A stretch of DNA of 64,000 nt. Origin: Candidatus Freyarchaeota archaeon (lineage in GTDB: Archaea > Asgardarchaeota > Jordiarchaeia > Jordiarchaeales > Jordiarchaeaceae). The notes beneath the pieces were generated by a model, which was not told the DNA's origin, did not search any database, and saw nothing but the letters and a program-made list of their open reading frames with translations. Within the stretch, counting starts at the first letter, position 1; each line of letters opens with the position of its first letter. This document shows positions 18,133 to 25,808 of the stretch, in pieces. Location: NCBI GenBank assembly GCA_030587365.1, contig JAUQZE010000015.1, forward strand, positions 34,045 through 98,044, in the 5' to 3' direction. The position numbers were made by a program, and so were the translations under genes.

Positions 18133-18639
18133 TTATTTTTCTATCAATTTTACTTTGATGACACAGGCGTCTCCCTTATTTTCCATTTGGAAATTTTCTA
18201 CTTCGGCTAAATTTACTGCTTTAATGTAGGTCGACAGCATAACGCCTTGCATACATAGAGGGCAGGCGGGGTATCCTAAGCTTTTTCCCAAGCCAGCCAT
18301 AGTTAGATATGCGCAATCAACAGTATTCATAGTGATGACACCGTTAGAATAAGAGAGCGTAGTTCTATCGGGGTCTGCTGTTTGTGATGGTTTAAGCATT
18401 TCTTCGCCTATCTTACACAACTCTTCTAAGGTTGTAGGAAGATTTTGACCTATAGCCTGTTTTATTACAGGCCCTACTACTAGGGCTACTACTGGGGTGG
18501 CTTGGCGGACTACTAACATGGGGTTCAGTCCCATCTTATCCAGAGAGCTCACAACTGTACTGACAATGAGAGCGTCAATAAGGGGATCCATTTTTTCAGA
18601 CATTACCTTATACACCTCGCATAATTTTTTAAAAGGCAT
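18133..18639 (-). CDS. stand-alone V4R-like protein, copy 2
   Basis: Paralogue of the downstream gene (168 versus 152 aa). Shared blocks are STVVSSLDKMGLNPMLVVRQA, SYSNGVITMNTVDCAYLTMAG, GKSLGYPACPLCMQGVMLSTY and FQMENKGDACVIKVKLIEK. The CPxC pair and the Cys of the last strand are kept, as is the GKSxGY block that resembles the V4R GKAAGF segment. N-terminal ATG at 18639; a second ATG 14 codons later may be the true start. The duplicated gene pair probably encodes subunits of one complex. No enzyme motif is visible and the ligand is unknown. Confidence 0.6.
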   Translation of the reverse strand: MPFKKLCEVYKVMSEKMDPLIDALIVSTVVSSLDKMGLNPMLVVRQATPVVALVVGPVIKQAIGQNLPTTLEELCKIGEEMLKPSQTADPDRTTLSYSNGVITMNTVDCAYLTMAGLGKSLGYPACPLCMQGVMLSTYIKAVNLAEVENFQMENKGDACVIKVKLIEK

Positions 18640-18889
18640 AAGCCTTAAAGTGGCTTAAAAATATGTGTCTAATTTTAGCTATGTTTTTAATAATGGCTTA
18701 GCTTTCTCTTTCGGATTCTAATCAGACATTAATAATATTGTATTAAGTTTTTATATATTTTACTATTTTTTATAATTGCGTTATAATAATATATAATTCT
18801 AAAAAAATTGTGTACATTTTTTAAAAAAAAATAAAACCAATTCCACATTATTGATTAGATTCCAACAGAACTTTAGCAAATTGTAGTTT

Positions 18890-19115
18890 ATCTCCGTCTG
18901 GCCTAAGTTTTTGAGCCTCTTCATACCTGATAGGGTGAACTACAGGATCTGGTTCACGGTCCTGACCCTCTGGGATAGCCTCATCACAAGGTCAATGAAG
19001 GACCCTAGTATCTTCAAGGCAACGCACCTGCAGCAGGAGCCCAACATCCTTAGAACAGCTTTCAATCCTCCTATGGAGCCGACGCCCTTAGCTGAGTTGT
19101 AGGAGAGTTTAGGCT
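18890..19115. other. GC-richer coding-like relic, unidentified
   Basis: The 490-bp gap before the MtrH wreck begins with AT-rich promoter-type DNA and then changes to a markedly GC-richer stretch. On the plus strand 18911-19102 is open and reads SLFIPDRVNYRIWFTVLTLW near its start. The minus strand is also open in part (GVGSIGGLKAVLRMLG). Neither has a ribosome site, and I recognise neither. The composition suggests DNA of foreign or decayed origin. Confidence 0.25.
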
Positions 19116-19129
19116 ATAAAGACCATGAG

Positions 19130-19695
19130 ACAGAGCAACTGATGTAAAAATGGCGGGATTAAAATACGCTGGGAGGTGGGATTGCCAGACAGTGTTGTTT
19201 ATAATTCTATCACCTTCCATGTTTCTGACCGAGAGATTGCGGAGTTCAAAAACATTGGTGTGAAATCAGGGGTTCCACTCGGCTACAATCCCCGAAATGT
19301 AAAACCCTAGGGAAGAATTGAACTCCTAAAGAGCGATGAAAACAAAAGGTTTCCTGCAATACGCTGAGGATGCTGGAATCCAAAACCTCCTAGTTGACAC
19401 CGCGGTACTAGATATTCCAAGCATCGGCATAGCCGTTAAAGCGGTTAAACTGGTAAAAAAAGAATTCGGATTGCCCATCGGCGGAGGATCATTGAACGCG
19501 GTTCTTAAGTGGAAAAAGGGTAACCGAACTGGGAAGAACGCCAAAAAAGTATGCGTAGCAGCTGCGATAACAGCAATGATGCACTCCGGAGCAAAATGGG
19601 TCTTATACGGCCCAATATATAATTCAGATGTTGTGTTCCCCATGGTGGCAATGGTGGACTCCACGATAGCTTGCACGAATTCAAGGACGAGTGTA
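19130..19695 (+). pseudogene. decayed MtrH-family methyltransferase gene
   Basis: Pieces of an MtrH-like protein (methyl transfer between tetrahydromethanopterin and a corrinoid protein) can be read in order but in changing frames. First come ATDVKMAGLKYAG, then GLPDSVVYNSITFHVSDREI and GVKSGVPLGYNPRNVKP, cut by a TAG at 19308-19310. GRIELLKSDEN follows, then after a frame change near 19335 GFLQYAEDAGIQNLLVDTAV, LDIPSIGIAVKAVKLVKKEF, GLPIGGGSLNAVLKW and KWVLYGPIYNSDVVFPMVAM. These match the back half of MtrH well. The front third is missing and the C-terminus runs into unrelated AT-rich sequence. At least two frameshifts and one stop make it non-functional. Confidence 0.8.
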
Positions 19696-19894
19696 ACTAA
19701 TATACTGACTAAGAATAATCCACTGTACCAAAATGAAACACAATCAAAATTTTTTAACGCATTAATTTTTTCACTACAAATTTTTTTATGTTTTTATTTA
19801 GAAAACGAGGGAATGTTAATCTTAGGGTAAAAATAAGGTGGAGGCTAATGATTGACTTTTTGTATTTTTAAGATTTTTTACGGCTAATAAACTT

Positions 19895-20824
19895 TTAGAG
19901 TCCGAACAATTTGTAAAATGCATCAACGCCAGTCCTAATTAGACTCCACCCACCATCTACAATAATTGTCTGCCCTGTTATGTAACTTGCTTCTGGTGAT
20001 GCTAGGAAGGCTGCAACTGCGGCTATATCCTTTGCCTCTCCAATCCTCTTAACTGGAACACTTTTATACAGCTCTGGCATAACTGTAAGCACTAACTTCC
20101 CCATACCTACGTTTGTAATGCCAGGTGCAATTGCATTTACCGTAATACCTCTGTATCCCACTTCTCCCGCTAGTGCTTGAGTGAATGCAATTACTGCTGC
20201 CTTTGCTGAACTATAACTTGAATTAGTAGGATCACCAGCTACTCCCGACATTGACACCAGGTTTATAATTCTTCCACCCGGCTTCATGTTTTTGAGGACG
20301 GCTTTGCAGCATAAGAATGTGCCTTCAACATGAACTTTGAACATGTCCCGCCATTTTTCTAATGGTAAGTCAACAACTAAACCCGGCTCAAATATCCCTG
20401 CGTTGTTCACAAGGATATCTACGCTTCCATAACTTGCCTCGGTTTCTTCCACGACCTTGAAAATTCGTTCGCTATCTCTCAAGTCGCATTGTGTACACAT
20501 CGCCTCTCCGCCGAACTCCTCAATCTCGTTAACCGTTTTTTTCGCCTCGTCCTTATTGGTATTATATGTAAAACAGACTCTCGCTCCTTCATGAGCAAAA
20601 CGTCGAGCAATCCCGTTTCCTATTCCTATACTGCCCCCAGTCACCAGAGCAACTTTACCCAACAGTCTTCCCTTTATATACGCGACCTCCACAGTTTCGG
20701 GAGCTATTTTGGACTTGACTAAGGTTGCCCCCTGTTCGGCTTCCTTTACTGTGACCCCACCGATTACTTTTTTTTCTTTCTTCTTATTTAATGATTCTTT
20801 AATTTCCTTCTTTTCCAAAGTCAC
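19895..20824 (-). CDS. short-chain dehydrogenase/reductase with charged N-terminal extension
   Basis: NAD(P)-dependent oxidoreductase of the FabG/glucose-dehydrogenase type. The Rossmann nucleotide site is ALVTGGSIGIGNG (~56-68), with NNAGIF (~140), the catalytic Ser in INLVSMSGVAG and the Tyr/Lys pair in SSYSSAKAAV. The C-terminus ASYITGQTIIVDGGW is typical. Residues 1-50 are a lysine- and glutamate-rich extension not found in ordinary SDRs. A close paralogue with the same kind of extension lies at 31160. The substrate is unknown. Single gene. Confidence 0.88.
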   Translation of the reverse strand: MTLEKKEIKESLNKKKEKKVIGGVTVKEAEQGATLVKSKIAPETVEVAYIKGRLLGKVALVTGGSIGIGNGIARRFAHEGARVCFTYNTNKDEAKKTVNEIEEFGGEAMCTQCDLRDSERIFKVVEETEASYGSVDILVNNAGIFEPGLVVDLPLEKWRDMFKVHVEGTFLCCKAVLKNMKPGGRIINLVSMSGVAGDPTNSSYSSAKAAVIAFTQALAGEVGYRGITVNAIAPGITNVGMGKLVLTVMPELYKSVPVKRIGEAKDIAAVAAFLASPEASYITGQTIIVDGGWSLIRTGVDAFYKLFGL

Positions 20825-20973
20825 GTTGCGACCTCCGCAATTTAAATATGCAAATTGTATCTAAAATTACATAAAGCATATGTTATATTTATTTCTTTTT
20901 TCGAATATATAAAAATTATTGTAAAAAGTTTGCAAAATAGTTAATTTTTTTTAAAAAAAATTGAATGTTTTGG

Positions 20974-21483
20974 CTAGTGTTCTATGACGAGTCCGTAGAT
21001 TTTGAAGTTTAGTTTTTTGTAGAGGTTTCGTGCGGGGGTGTTGTTTTTGTATACTTTCATCTGGACTTCTTTTATTCCGTTTTTCTTGAAGTTTTCCAGC
21101 AGTGTTAGTAGTAGGGTGGTTCCTATGCCTAGTCTGCGGTACTTGGGGGCGACCCCGAGCTGTACTGGTAGCCCGGTTTTTCCTCGTGATTCGAACATTA
21201 GGAAGGCGACCATTTTGCCGTTGTACTCTGCTATCAGTGTTTGTTCTAGAGGCCATTTCTCGGCGAATTCTAATGTCATTGGTACGAAGGGGTCTGGGGA
21301 GCGGCTTAGGGCTTCGTTTACCAGGTTTACGTATTCGGGTGTTTCTTCTTTTTTTAGGTGTCTTACTTTAACATTTTTGCTTACGAGGTTGAGTGGTAGT
21401 TTTTTGAGGTCGTGTGACATGTAGTAGTATACTTCGCCCGTTCGTTCCTGAGCTGACTCACTTCCCCCTGAAGAAGAGTTCAT
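20974..21483 (-). CDS. GNAT family N-acetyltransferase, copy 1
   Basis: Acetyl-CoA-dependent acyltransferase. The GNAT core is seen in MVAFLMFESRGKTGLPVQLG (strand 4), then VAPKYRRLGIGTTLLLTLLE (the acetyl-CoA pyrophosphate loop, Q/RxxGxG/A) and KNNTPARNLYKKLNFKIYG at the C-terminal helix and strand. Length 169 aa is normal. The ATG at 21483 follows the stop of the upstream GNAT gene by 13 bp, so the two are one operon. Substrate unknown. Archaeal paralogues often modify protein N-termini or small amines. Confidence 0.85.
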   Translation of the reverse strand: MNSSSGGSESAQERTGEVYYYMSHDLKKLPLNLVSKNVKVRHLKKEETPEYVNLVNEALSRSPDPFVPMTLEFAEKWPLEQTLIAEYNGKMVAFLMFESRGKTGLPVQLGVAPKYRRLGIGTTLLLTLLENFKKNGIKEVQMKVYKNNTPARNLYKKLNFKIYGLVIEH

Positions 21484-21496
21484 AACGGTTTCCTCT

Positions 21497-22042
21497 TTAT
21501 CCTTGATCGTATAGTCTGGGAGGTACTCCGGATGAGATCATGGTTGTTCTTTCAATCTCTTTGAATCCGAGTTTATCTTTCAAAATGAACAGGGTTAGTT
21601 CGTTCTCGTCTAAGACCTCGCAGGTAATTCTTTCCACGTTGTTTTCTTTGAAGCAGGCGAATATGTTTTTTAGGAGAGTTGAGCCCACACCTCTCTGTCG
21701 ATACCTTTTTATTACTCCGAATTCCGCGATGTATCCGAGACGCCCTTTTTTGGTGTCTGCCACGGCGCACAGTCCCATTCCCACAGGAGTTTCATCGAGT
21801 TCTGCTATGAATGAACAGTTTGTTGAGACCTTTTTTAAGAAGTCTTCGGTTAAGAGTGCAAAGTCGCGGAAGTCTTTCATGGTTTCGTTGTGTAGCATGG
21901 CTAGAGTCCCTGCGTCACTTTCGGGGTTATATTTTCTAACCTTTACGTTGTCTGGCGCGTTGATTTCGGGAATCTTGTCCATTTCTAGTTCCAGTGTTGC
22001 ATAGGTGAGTGCTACTGGTCCCCAGTTGAACCAAAAACTCAT
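21497..22042 (-). CDS. GNAT family N-acetyltransferase, copy 2
   Basis: First gene of a two-gene GNAT operon. Core motifs are PVGMGLCAVADTKKGRLGYI, the acetyl-CoA loop FGVIKRYRQRGVGSTLLKNI (~103-122) and NELTLFILKDKLGFKEIERT at the C-terminus. The N-terminal segment, up to PEINAPDNVKVRKYNPESDAG, matches a usual GNAT beginning after about 25 extra residues. The ATG at 22042 is preceded by GAGGAG. It is clearly diverged from its operon partner, so the two probably act on different substrates. Confidence 0.85.
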   Translation of the reverse strand: MSFWFNWGPVALTYATLELEMDKIPEINAPDNVKVRKYNPESDAGTLAMLHNETMKDFRDFALLTEDFLKKVSTNCSFIAELDETPVGMGLCAVADTKKGRLGYIAEFGVIKRYRQRGVGSTLLKNIFACFKENNVERITCEVLDENELTLFILKDKLGFKEIERTTMISSGVPPRLYDQG

Positions 22043-22249
22043 CGGGCTCCTCTCCTACCGTAGTATTTTAGGAGGAGTGCTCATAATAAAAGTTTTGTCT
22101 TAATAAATAAGAGAAAAAAACAGAAAATACATGTTATCTTTAAAGAAATCATCTACCCAAAATAGTAAAAAGAAGTTTCCAAAAATAGGATAAAGGAAAG
22201 AAGATTGACTGCAAAAATGATAGAAATTACTAAGAATAATAAAAAAGTG

Positions 22250-22984
22250 TTAGTCTACTCTTACCCTTTTAATTCGGAAGGGAGGTGTGGGTTTTATTCC
22301 GTATCGTCTCATAGTTTCAAAAGCCAATTCAGGGTTTCGGAGCAGTTCTTTCAAACCCGGAACATGCGCGGCTCCAGTTACCACAAGGATTTTGAAATCT
22401 TTCAGGCCCTTATCCAGATAATTCTTTATGATGTAGTATAGTCTTGCGGCCATTAAAGCGTTCCTCTGTTCAATAAGAACTTTCCAGAGGCTTGGGAAAG
22501 TCCTTCTCATTATTTCGGTATTAGTGTCGAAAATATGCATGGCTTCCTCTTTACGGCCTGCCTCCCAGAGTTGTAATCCCTCTTCCTGGTTTGACATAAC
22601 GTATCTGGAGGCTCTGAGCCAGTCTCTAACCTCTCTGTAAGTGGCGGTGCGTCCTATTCTAGCTTGGATTTCAGGTTCTTCCATATCTATGAGCCAGATG
22701 TCCGTATCCTTATTGGCGAGATAATCTGTTGAGATTATGAACTCACACTTGCGGTCACAGTTTCCTCTTCTTGGGCAATTCAAGCATACGCGCTGCAGGT
22801 GGTAGTAGCGGGGAGGACACAGTTCCAGTGTTACGGCGTCTGGTCTGAGTTCCTGCACTCTCTCCATAACTTCCATAATGCTCGTTTTGCTAAAATGAGC
22901 GGTTCCAATAAATTCAACATATTGCAAATAATTGGGTTTATTCTTCGCAAATTTTATTGGAACCGCCGTGCTTGATTCGGACAT
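22250..22984 (-). CDS. TraB/PrgY family protein
   Basis: Member of the TraB/PrgY/GumN superfamily, distant from tiki-type metalloproteases. The signature FIGTAHFSKTSIMEVMERVQ (~29-48) followed by PDAVTLELCPPRYYHLQ gives the conserved GTAH and E...R positions; LIEQRNALMAARLYYII (~175-190) is the second motif, and VVTGAAHVPGLKELLR (~210-225) the third with its His. An inserted CLNCPRRGNCDRKC cluster (four Cys) around residue 70 may bind zinc or an iron-sulfur centre and is not usual. There is no C-terminal membrane domain. Its biological role in archaea is unknown. It is transcribed toward the GNAT pair but separated from it. Confidence 0.8.
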   Translation of the reverse strand: MSESSTAVPIKFAKNKPNYLQYVEFIGTAHFSKTSIMEVMERVQELRPDAVTLELCPPRYYHLQRVCLNCPRRGNCDRKCEFIISTDYLANKDTDIWLIDMEEPEIQARIGRTATYREVRDWLRASRYVMSNQEEGLQLWEAGRKEEAMHIFDTNTEIMRRTFPSLWKVLIEQRNALMAARLYYIIKNYLDKGLKDFKILVVTGAAHVPGLKELLRNPELAFETMRRYGIKPTPPFRIKRVRVD

Positions 22985-23043
22985 ATATTTGTTTATGCCC
23001 TCCTTTATCCCGAATAACTCGTATCGGATTAATTGGGCTGGTT

Positions 23044-23607
23044 TTATTTTTTCCTTATTTTGATTTCGAGTATTCTGTTCCTGAAGTCGGCTTTGGCGCT
23101 ATCGCAGTCCACTTCGCAGGGTAGTTGGATAACTTTGTAGAACATGGCTGGAGAGTCAACTCTTATCTCTAGGTTTCTATCTGTGAGGTTGAGTTTGATA
23201 TCGTCTCTATTTGCCGCTGGAACCTCTGCTACGACCAGTAGCTCGTCGGGTTTTTCTATTAGGTCCACTAGTGTGTCTTGGCTTGTATTCTGAACGGGGA
23301 TGTCCAGTGGTTTTTCTGGTCTTATTCTCCTGGGTTTTCTTGTTGGTACGGGTTCCGGTTCCTCGGGAAGTGGTGATCTTATTTCTATGTCTTGCTCATT
23401 CAGAGGCATATTAGAGTTAGAGTATTCGTATCTTATGATGCCTTTGAAGTCTGGTCCCTCGAATGGAATGGTAAAAGAGTTCTCGCTGAGTTCTCCAGAT
23501 TCCGCTGCTTTCTGAACGTACTCTTGCATTCTTTGGAATATTTCTTCGAATCCGAACATTTCATCGAATCCGAATAGGTCCCAAAACCTTTTTCTTCTCG
23601 GTTCCAT
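23044..23607 (-). CDS. hsp20: small heat shock protein Hsp20
   Basis: Alpha-crystallin family chaperone that holds unfolding proteins. Residues 1-45 are a phenylalanine-rich N-terminal arm (FWDLFGFDEMFGFEEIFQRM). A proline-rich linker follows (80-105). The alpha-crystallin domain spans ~108-187 with LVDLIEKPDELLVVAEVPAA, DDIKLNLTDRNLEIRV and a final NRILEIKIRKK. The C-terminal IxI tail typical of large oligomers is shortened to EIKI. The ATG at 23607 has the ribosome site AAAGGTG. The gene diverges from a pseudo-KaiC gene; the 188-bp space between them holds a palindromic element (23711-23727) that could control both. Confidence 0.88.
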   Translation of the reverse strand: MEPRRKRFWDLFGFDEMFGFEEIFQRMQEYVQKAAESGELSENSFTIPFEGPDFKGIIRYEYSNSNMPLNEQDIEIRSPLPEEPEPVPTRKPRRIRPEKPLDIPVQNTSQDTLVDLIEKPDELLVVAEVPAANRDDIKLNLTDRNLEIRVDSPAMFYKVIQLPCEVDCDSAKADFRNRILEIKIRKK

Positions 23608-23704
23608 TTTCTTTCACCTTTTTTAAATCATATAATTTTGAAGGAATACTTTGTGTGTCAATATATTCGATTGAGTTAGGGGTATATAAACTTACCGTAT
23701 AAGG

Positions 23705-23727
23705 AAGTTACTTACCAAAAAGGTAAG
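23705..23727. promoter_or_regulatory. palindromic operator-like element, copy 1
   Basis: A 23-bp sequence that is repeated identically at 25141-25163. Its core is the perfect inverted repeat CTTACC-AAAAA-GGTAAG at 23711-23727. A TATA box (TATATAAA at 23683-23690) lies 20 bp upstream on the plus strand, with another ACTTACC half-site directly after it at 23690-23696. The palindrome therefore covers the likely transcription start of the pseudo-KaiC gene at 23796, a position suited to repression. The core TTGGTAAG (minus strand) resembles the TGGTAA element known for the archaeal heat-shock regulator Phr. Confidence 0.65.
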
Positions 23728-23751
23728 GAGGGGGAAGGAGTAAAACAAATA

Positions 23752-23799
23752 ATGGGTAAAACAAATATAACCTTCCTAACATTGGGAATGTTTAAGTGA
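23752..23799 (+). CDS. possible 15-residue leader peptide
   Basis: An open frame of 16 codons (MGKTNITFLTLGMFK, then TGA) begins 25 bp after the palindromic element, with GAAGGAG about 11 bp upstream. Its TGA overlaps the GTG start of the pseudo-KaiC gene as GTGA, the arrangement used for translational coupling. It could be a leader that tunes translation. It may also be chance. Confidence 0.3.
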   Translation: MGKTNITFLTLGMFK

Positions 23800-24569
23800 G
23801 CAGAAATTTCGAAGACCCATTGGAGTTGGCACTAGTGCAAAGGTTTAGGGTGCTTAAAACGGAAATACCTGAATTAGATGAACGTTTGGGTGGAGGAATA
23901 CCATCTAATGCAGTTGTTTTGATCTCTTATCAAACGGGCGCAGCGTTTCATGTGTTTGCTTCATGGCACTTCACGAAGCAGATAGAAAACTCTCATATTA
24001 TACTAGTGAACTTCTCCGCTCCTGTGGAAGAATTAATTGAACGTTCGAATGTTAAATCAGCATTTGATAGTGAAAACACTAAAGTTCGTGAGGAAGAGTT
24101 TTTCAGCTTGATTGATGGCTTTACGCAGGAAGGCGATACAACAAAAAGGGTTTATGGTGGTAGTGTTTATCAGATTTCTCATCCTTTTGACACAGATAAA
24201 CTGTACTCTACTATGAGAATAGTTAGGGAGGGACTAAGTAAAAATAAGTGGGTTGTATGGTTTTTTGATAGTTTAACGGATCTGAGCATCGTTGTTTCCG
24301 AGGAGGAATTGGCAAAGTTTTGTAGAAGGGTGTTTCGTCTTCACAAGAGCTACAATGATCTGGCCTTCTATCTTTTGAATATGGGGGCGCATAGTAAAAG
24401 TTTTTTGGCTATAATGAACCAGATGGTAGGTGTTGCAATCGATTTTAAGGTAGAGGAAAAGGAAGACAGATTGAAGAATTACGTGCAGGTTATTAAGGGA
24501 TTTTTCCCAATTGATACCAAAAAACTTTACTATGAAGCTAAGGAAGAAGGGAAATCTATTTTTTATTAA
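23796..24569 (+). CDS. pseudo-KaiC protein without V4R domain, copy A
   Basis: Single-domain RecA/KaiC-like protein (257 aa). The KaiC-type opening is intact (LKTEIPELDERLGGGIPSNA), but the P-loop is replaced by ISYQTGAAFHVF. A Walker-B-like WVVWFFDSLTDL (~148-159) keeps its Asp. The C-terminal third includes HKSYNDLAFYLLNMGAHS and the terminal VIKGFFPIDTKKLYYEA, shared with the copies at 25809 and 28275. The start is a GTG at 23796 that overlaps the stop of a short leader frame. The upstream operator-like palindrome and divergent hsp20 suggest a stress-linked role, which is inference. Confidence 0.7.
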   Translation: MSRNFEDPLELALVQRFRVLKTEIPELDERLGGGIPSNAVVLISYQTGAAFHVFASWHFTKQIENSHIILVNFSAPVEELIERSNVKSAFDSENTKVREEEFFSLIDGFTQEGDTTKRVYGGSVYQISHPFDTDKLYSTMRIVREGLSKNKWVVWFFDSLTDLSIVVSEEELAKFCRRVFRLHKSYNDLAFYLLNMGAHSKSFLAIMNQMVGVAIDFKVEEKEDRLKNYVQVIKGFFPIDTKKLYYEAKEEGKSIFY

Positions 24570-24686
24570 AAATAGTTTTTTGGGGAAGCTGATAATAGAA
24601 AAAATACTATGATTCAGATCTTCATTTGGTAGGATATATCTTTTAAAAGAGTGAAGTTAAACTCTTTTTTAAACGTAAGGTTTTTT

Positions 24687-25085
24687 TTAAAACTCGAAAT
24701 CTAGTTCTAGGTCTTGTAATTCTTTGACTTTTTTTATTATGCTTGCTATTTCCATGAGTTTGCTTAGCAATAGTTTACCGATTATTGAGAGCATGTACCC
24801 CTCGTATTCTTTTGATATCGCTCTGATGCGGAGCAAGTCGTCTAGTGCTTGGGCTATGGTTTTTTGGCTGTAACCGGCTAATTGGTGCAGCTCGGTAAAG
24901 CTAATGGCTTGTTTTTCAGCTATTAAACGCATTATCCTGTAACGGGACTCGTTTGAGACTAGCCTTACCAGATCTATAACCGTGTCTATATCTTGGGTAT
25001 CCTCGGTTTTGGAACTTAAATCCTCTTCTAGTATGATTCTTCCGCTTTTTGTGATAATTCTCATTTTTCTAATTCTCGGGCGCAT
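24687..25085 (-). CDS. winged-helix transcriptional regulator (ArsR-like)
   Basis: A 132-residue DNA-binding protein. Residues ~38-105 form a winged helix: DLVRLVSNESRYRIMRLIAE (helix 1-2), AISFTELHQLAGYSQKTIAQ (helix-turn-helix) and ALDDLLRIRAISKEYEGYML (wing). A helical tail LLSKLMEIASIIKKVKELQD may dimerise. I start at the ATG at 25085 because the 36 residues that could be added upstream include the promoter region. Upstream is an exact copy of the 23-bp palindromic element (25141-25163), then a TATA-like TTTAAATAAG. Autoregulation is likely, along with control of the gene at 23796. Confidence 0.75.
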   Translation of the reverse strand: MRPRIRKMRIITKSGRIILEEDLSSKTEDTQDIDTVIDLVRLVSNESRYRIMRLIAEKQAISFTELHQLAGYSQKTIAQALDDLLRIRAISKEYEGYMLSIIGKLLLSKLMEIASIIKKVKELQDLELDFEF

Positions 25086-25140
25086 ATTGCAACCCCACTC
25101 TAAATAAGAGGTTATCTTATTTAAAAGTTTATTTACAATA

Positions 25141-25163
25141 AAGTTACTTACCAAAAAGGTAAG
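25141..25163. promoter_or_regulatory. palindromic operator-like element, copy 2
   Basis: Identical over 23 bp to 23705-23727, with the inverted repeat CTTACC-AAAAA-GGTAAG at 25147-25163. It lies 56-78 bp ahead of the ATG of the winged-helix gene (minus strand), just upstream of a TATA-like TTTAAATAAG near 25114-25123. This is the position of an activator or of a repressor that blocks TBP/TFB binding. No other exact copies were seen in the window by eye. Confidence 0.65.
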
Positions 25164-25193
25164 AAAAATAAATCGTTCCAAAACAGGGAACAC

Positions 25194-25620
25194 GTAACAT
25201 CCAAAGCCTATTTTTAGAGGCTTTTAGATATTGAATGCTTGTACTTGTTAAACCGCTCCCGAACACTCAATCCCCATTTAGGGTTAGGCCTAAGTAGAAA
25301 GATCTGCGAAGCATCAATCTAATCAGCCAGTCACTATTATCTGTAAATTTGAGGCACAATTAACTAGGCGTTACCTATCGTGGGCGGGTTCAGATTGCGT
25401 GGAAACTGCTTCAATCTAATCCTTAAATCGGAATTTAGGCGTGGAAAAATCCCATTTCCAGGCGTAAAAGGTGAGTAAAAGTTACAAAACCACACCACTC
25501 ACAATAGGCGACGCTGAGGAAACTGCCAATTTGAAAACCAAAAGAAATTTAAGGTGTTTCAAAAATATTGATTAAATCAACCACACACAATTTACGATGC
25601 TACCAAGAAAAGAAAAGTAT
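25194..25620. other. non-coding gap with possible decayed sequence
   Basis: About 430 bp between the winged-helix gene and a pseudo-KaiC gene. The middle (25370-25500) is richer in G and C and contains short open runs such as GGFRLRGNCFNLILKSEF without start or ribosome site. It may be the trace of an older gene. I recognise nothing in it. Confidence 0.3.
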
Positions 25621-25808
25621 ATTAATACAAACGTGAAAAATTACATAAGCATATAGAAAAAGAAAATAGGGGAGGCTGGACGGCCATTATTGAAGAAGAA
25701 GATAAGCAAAAGTCGGAATCGAATCGTTTTACAAATAAATCATTCGATTTCCAGTTAAGTAGAGGATTAAGGGGTAGATACGAGGTTCTTAGCACCGGTA
25801 TACCAAAA

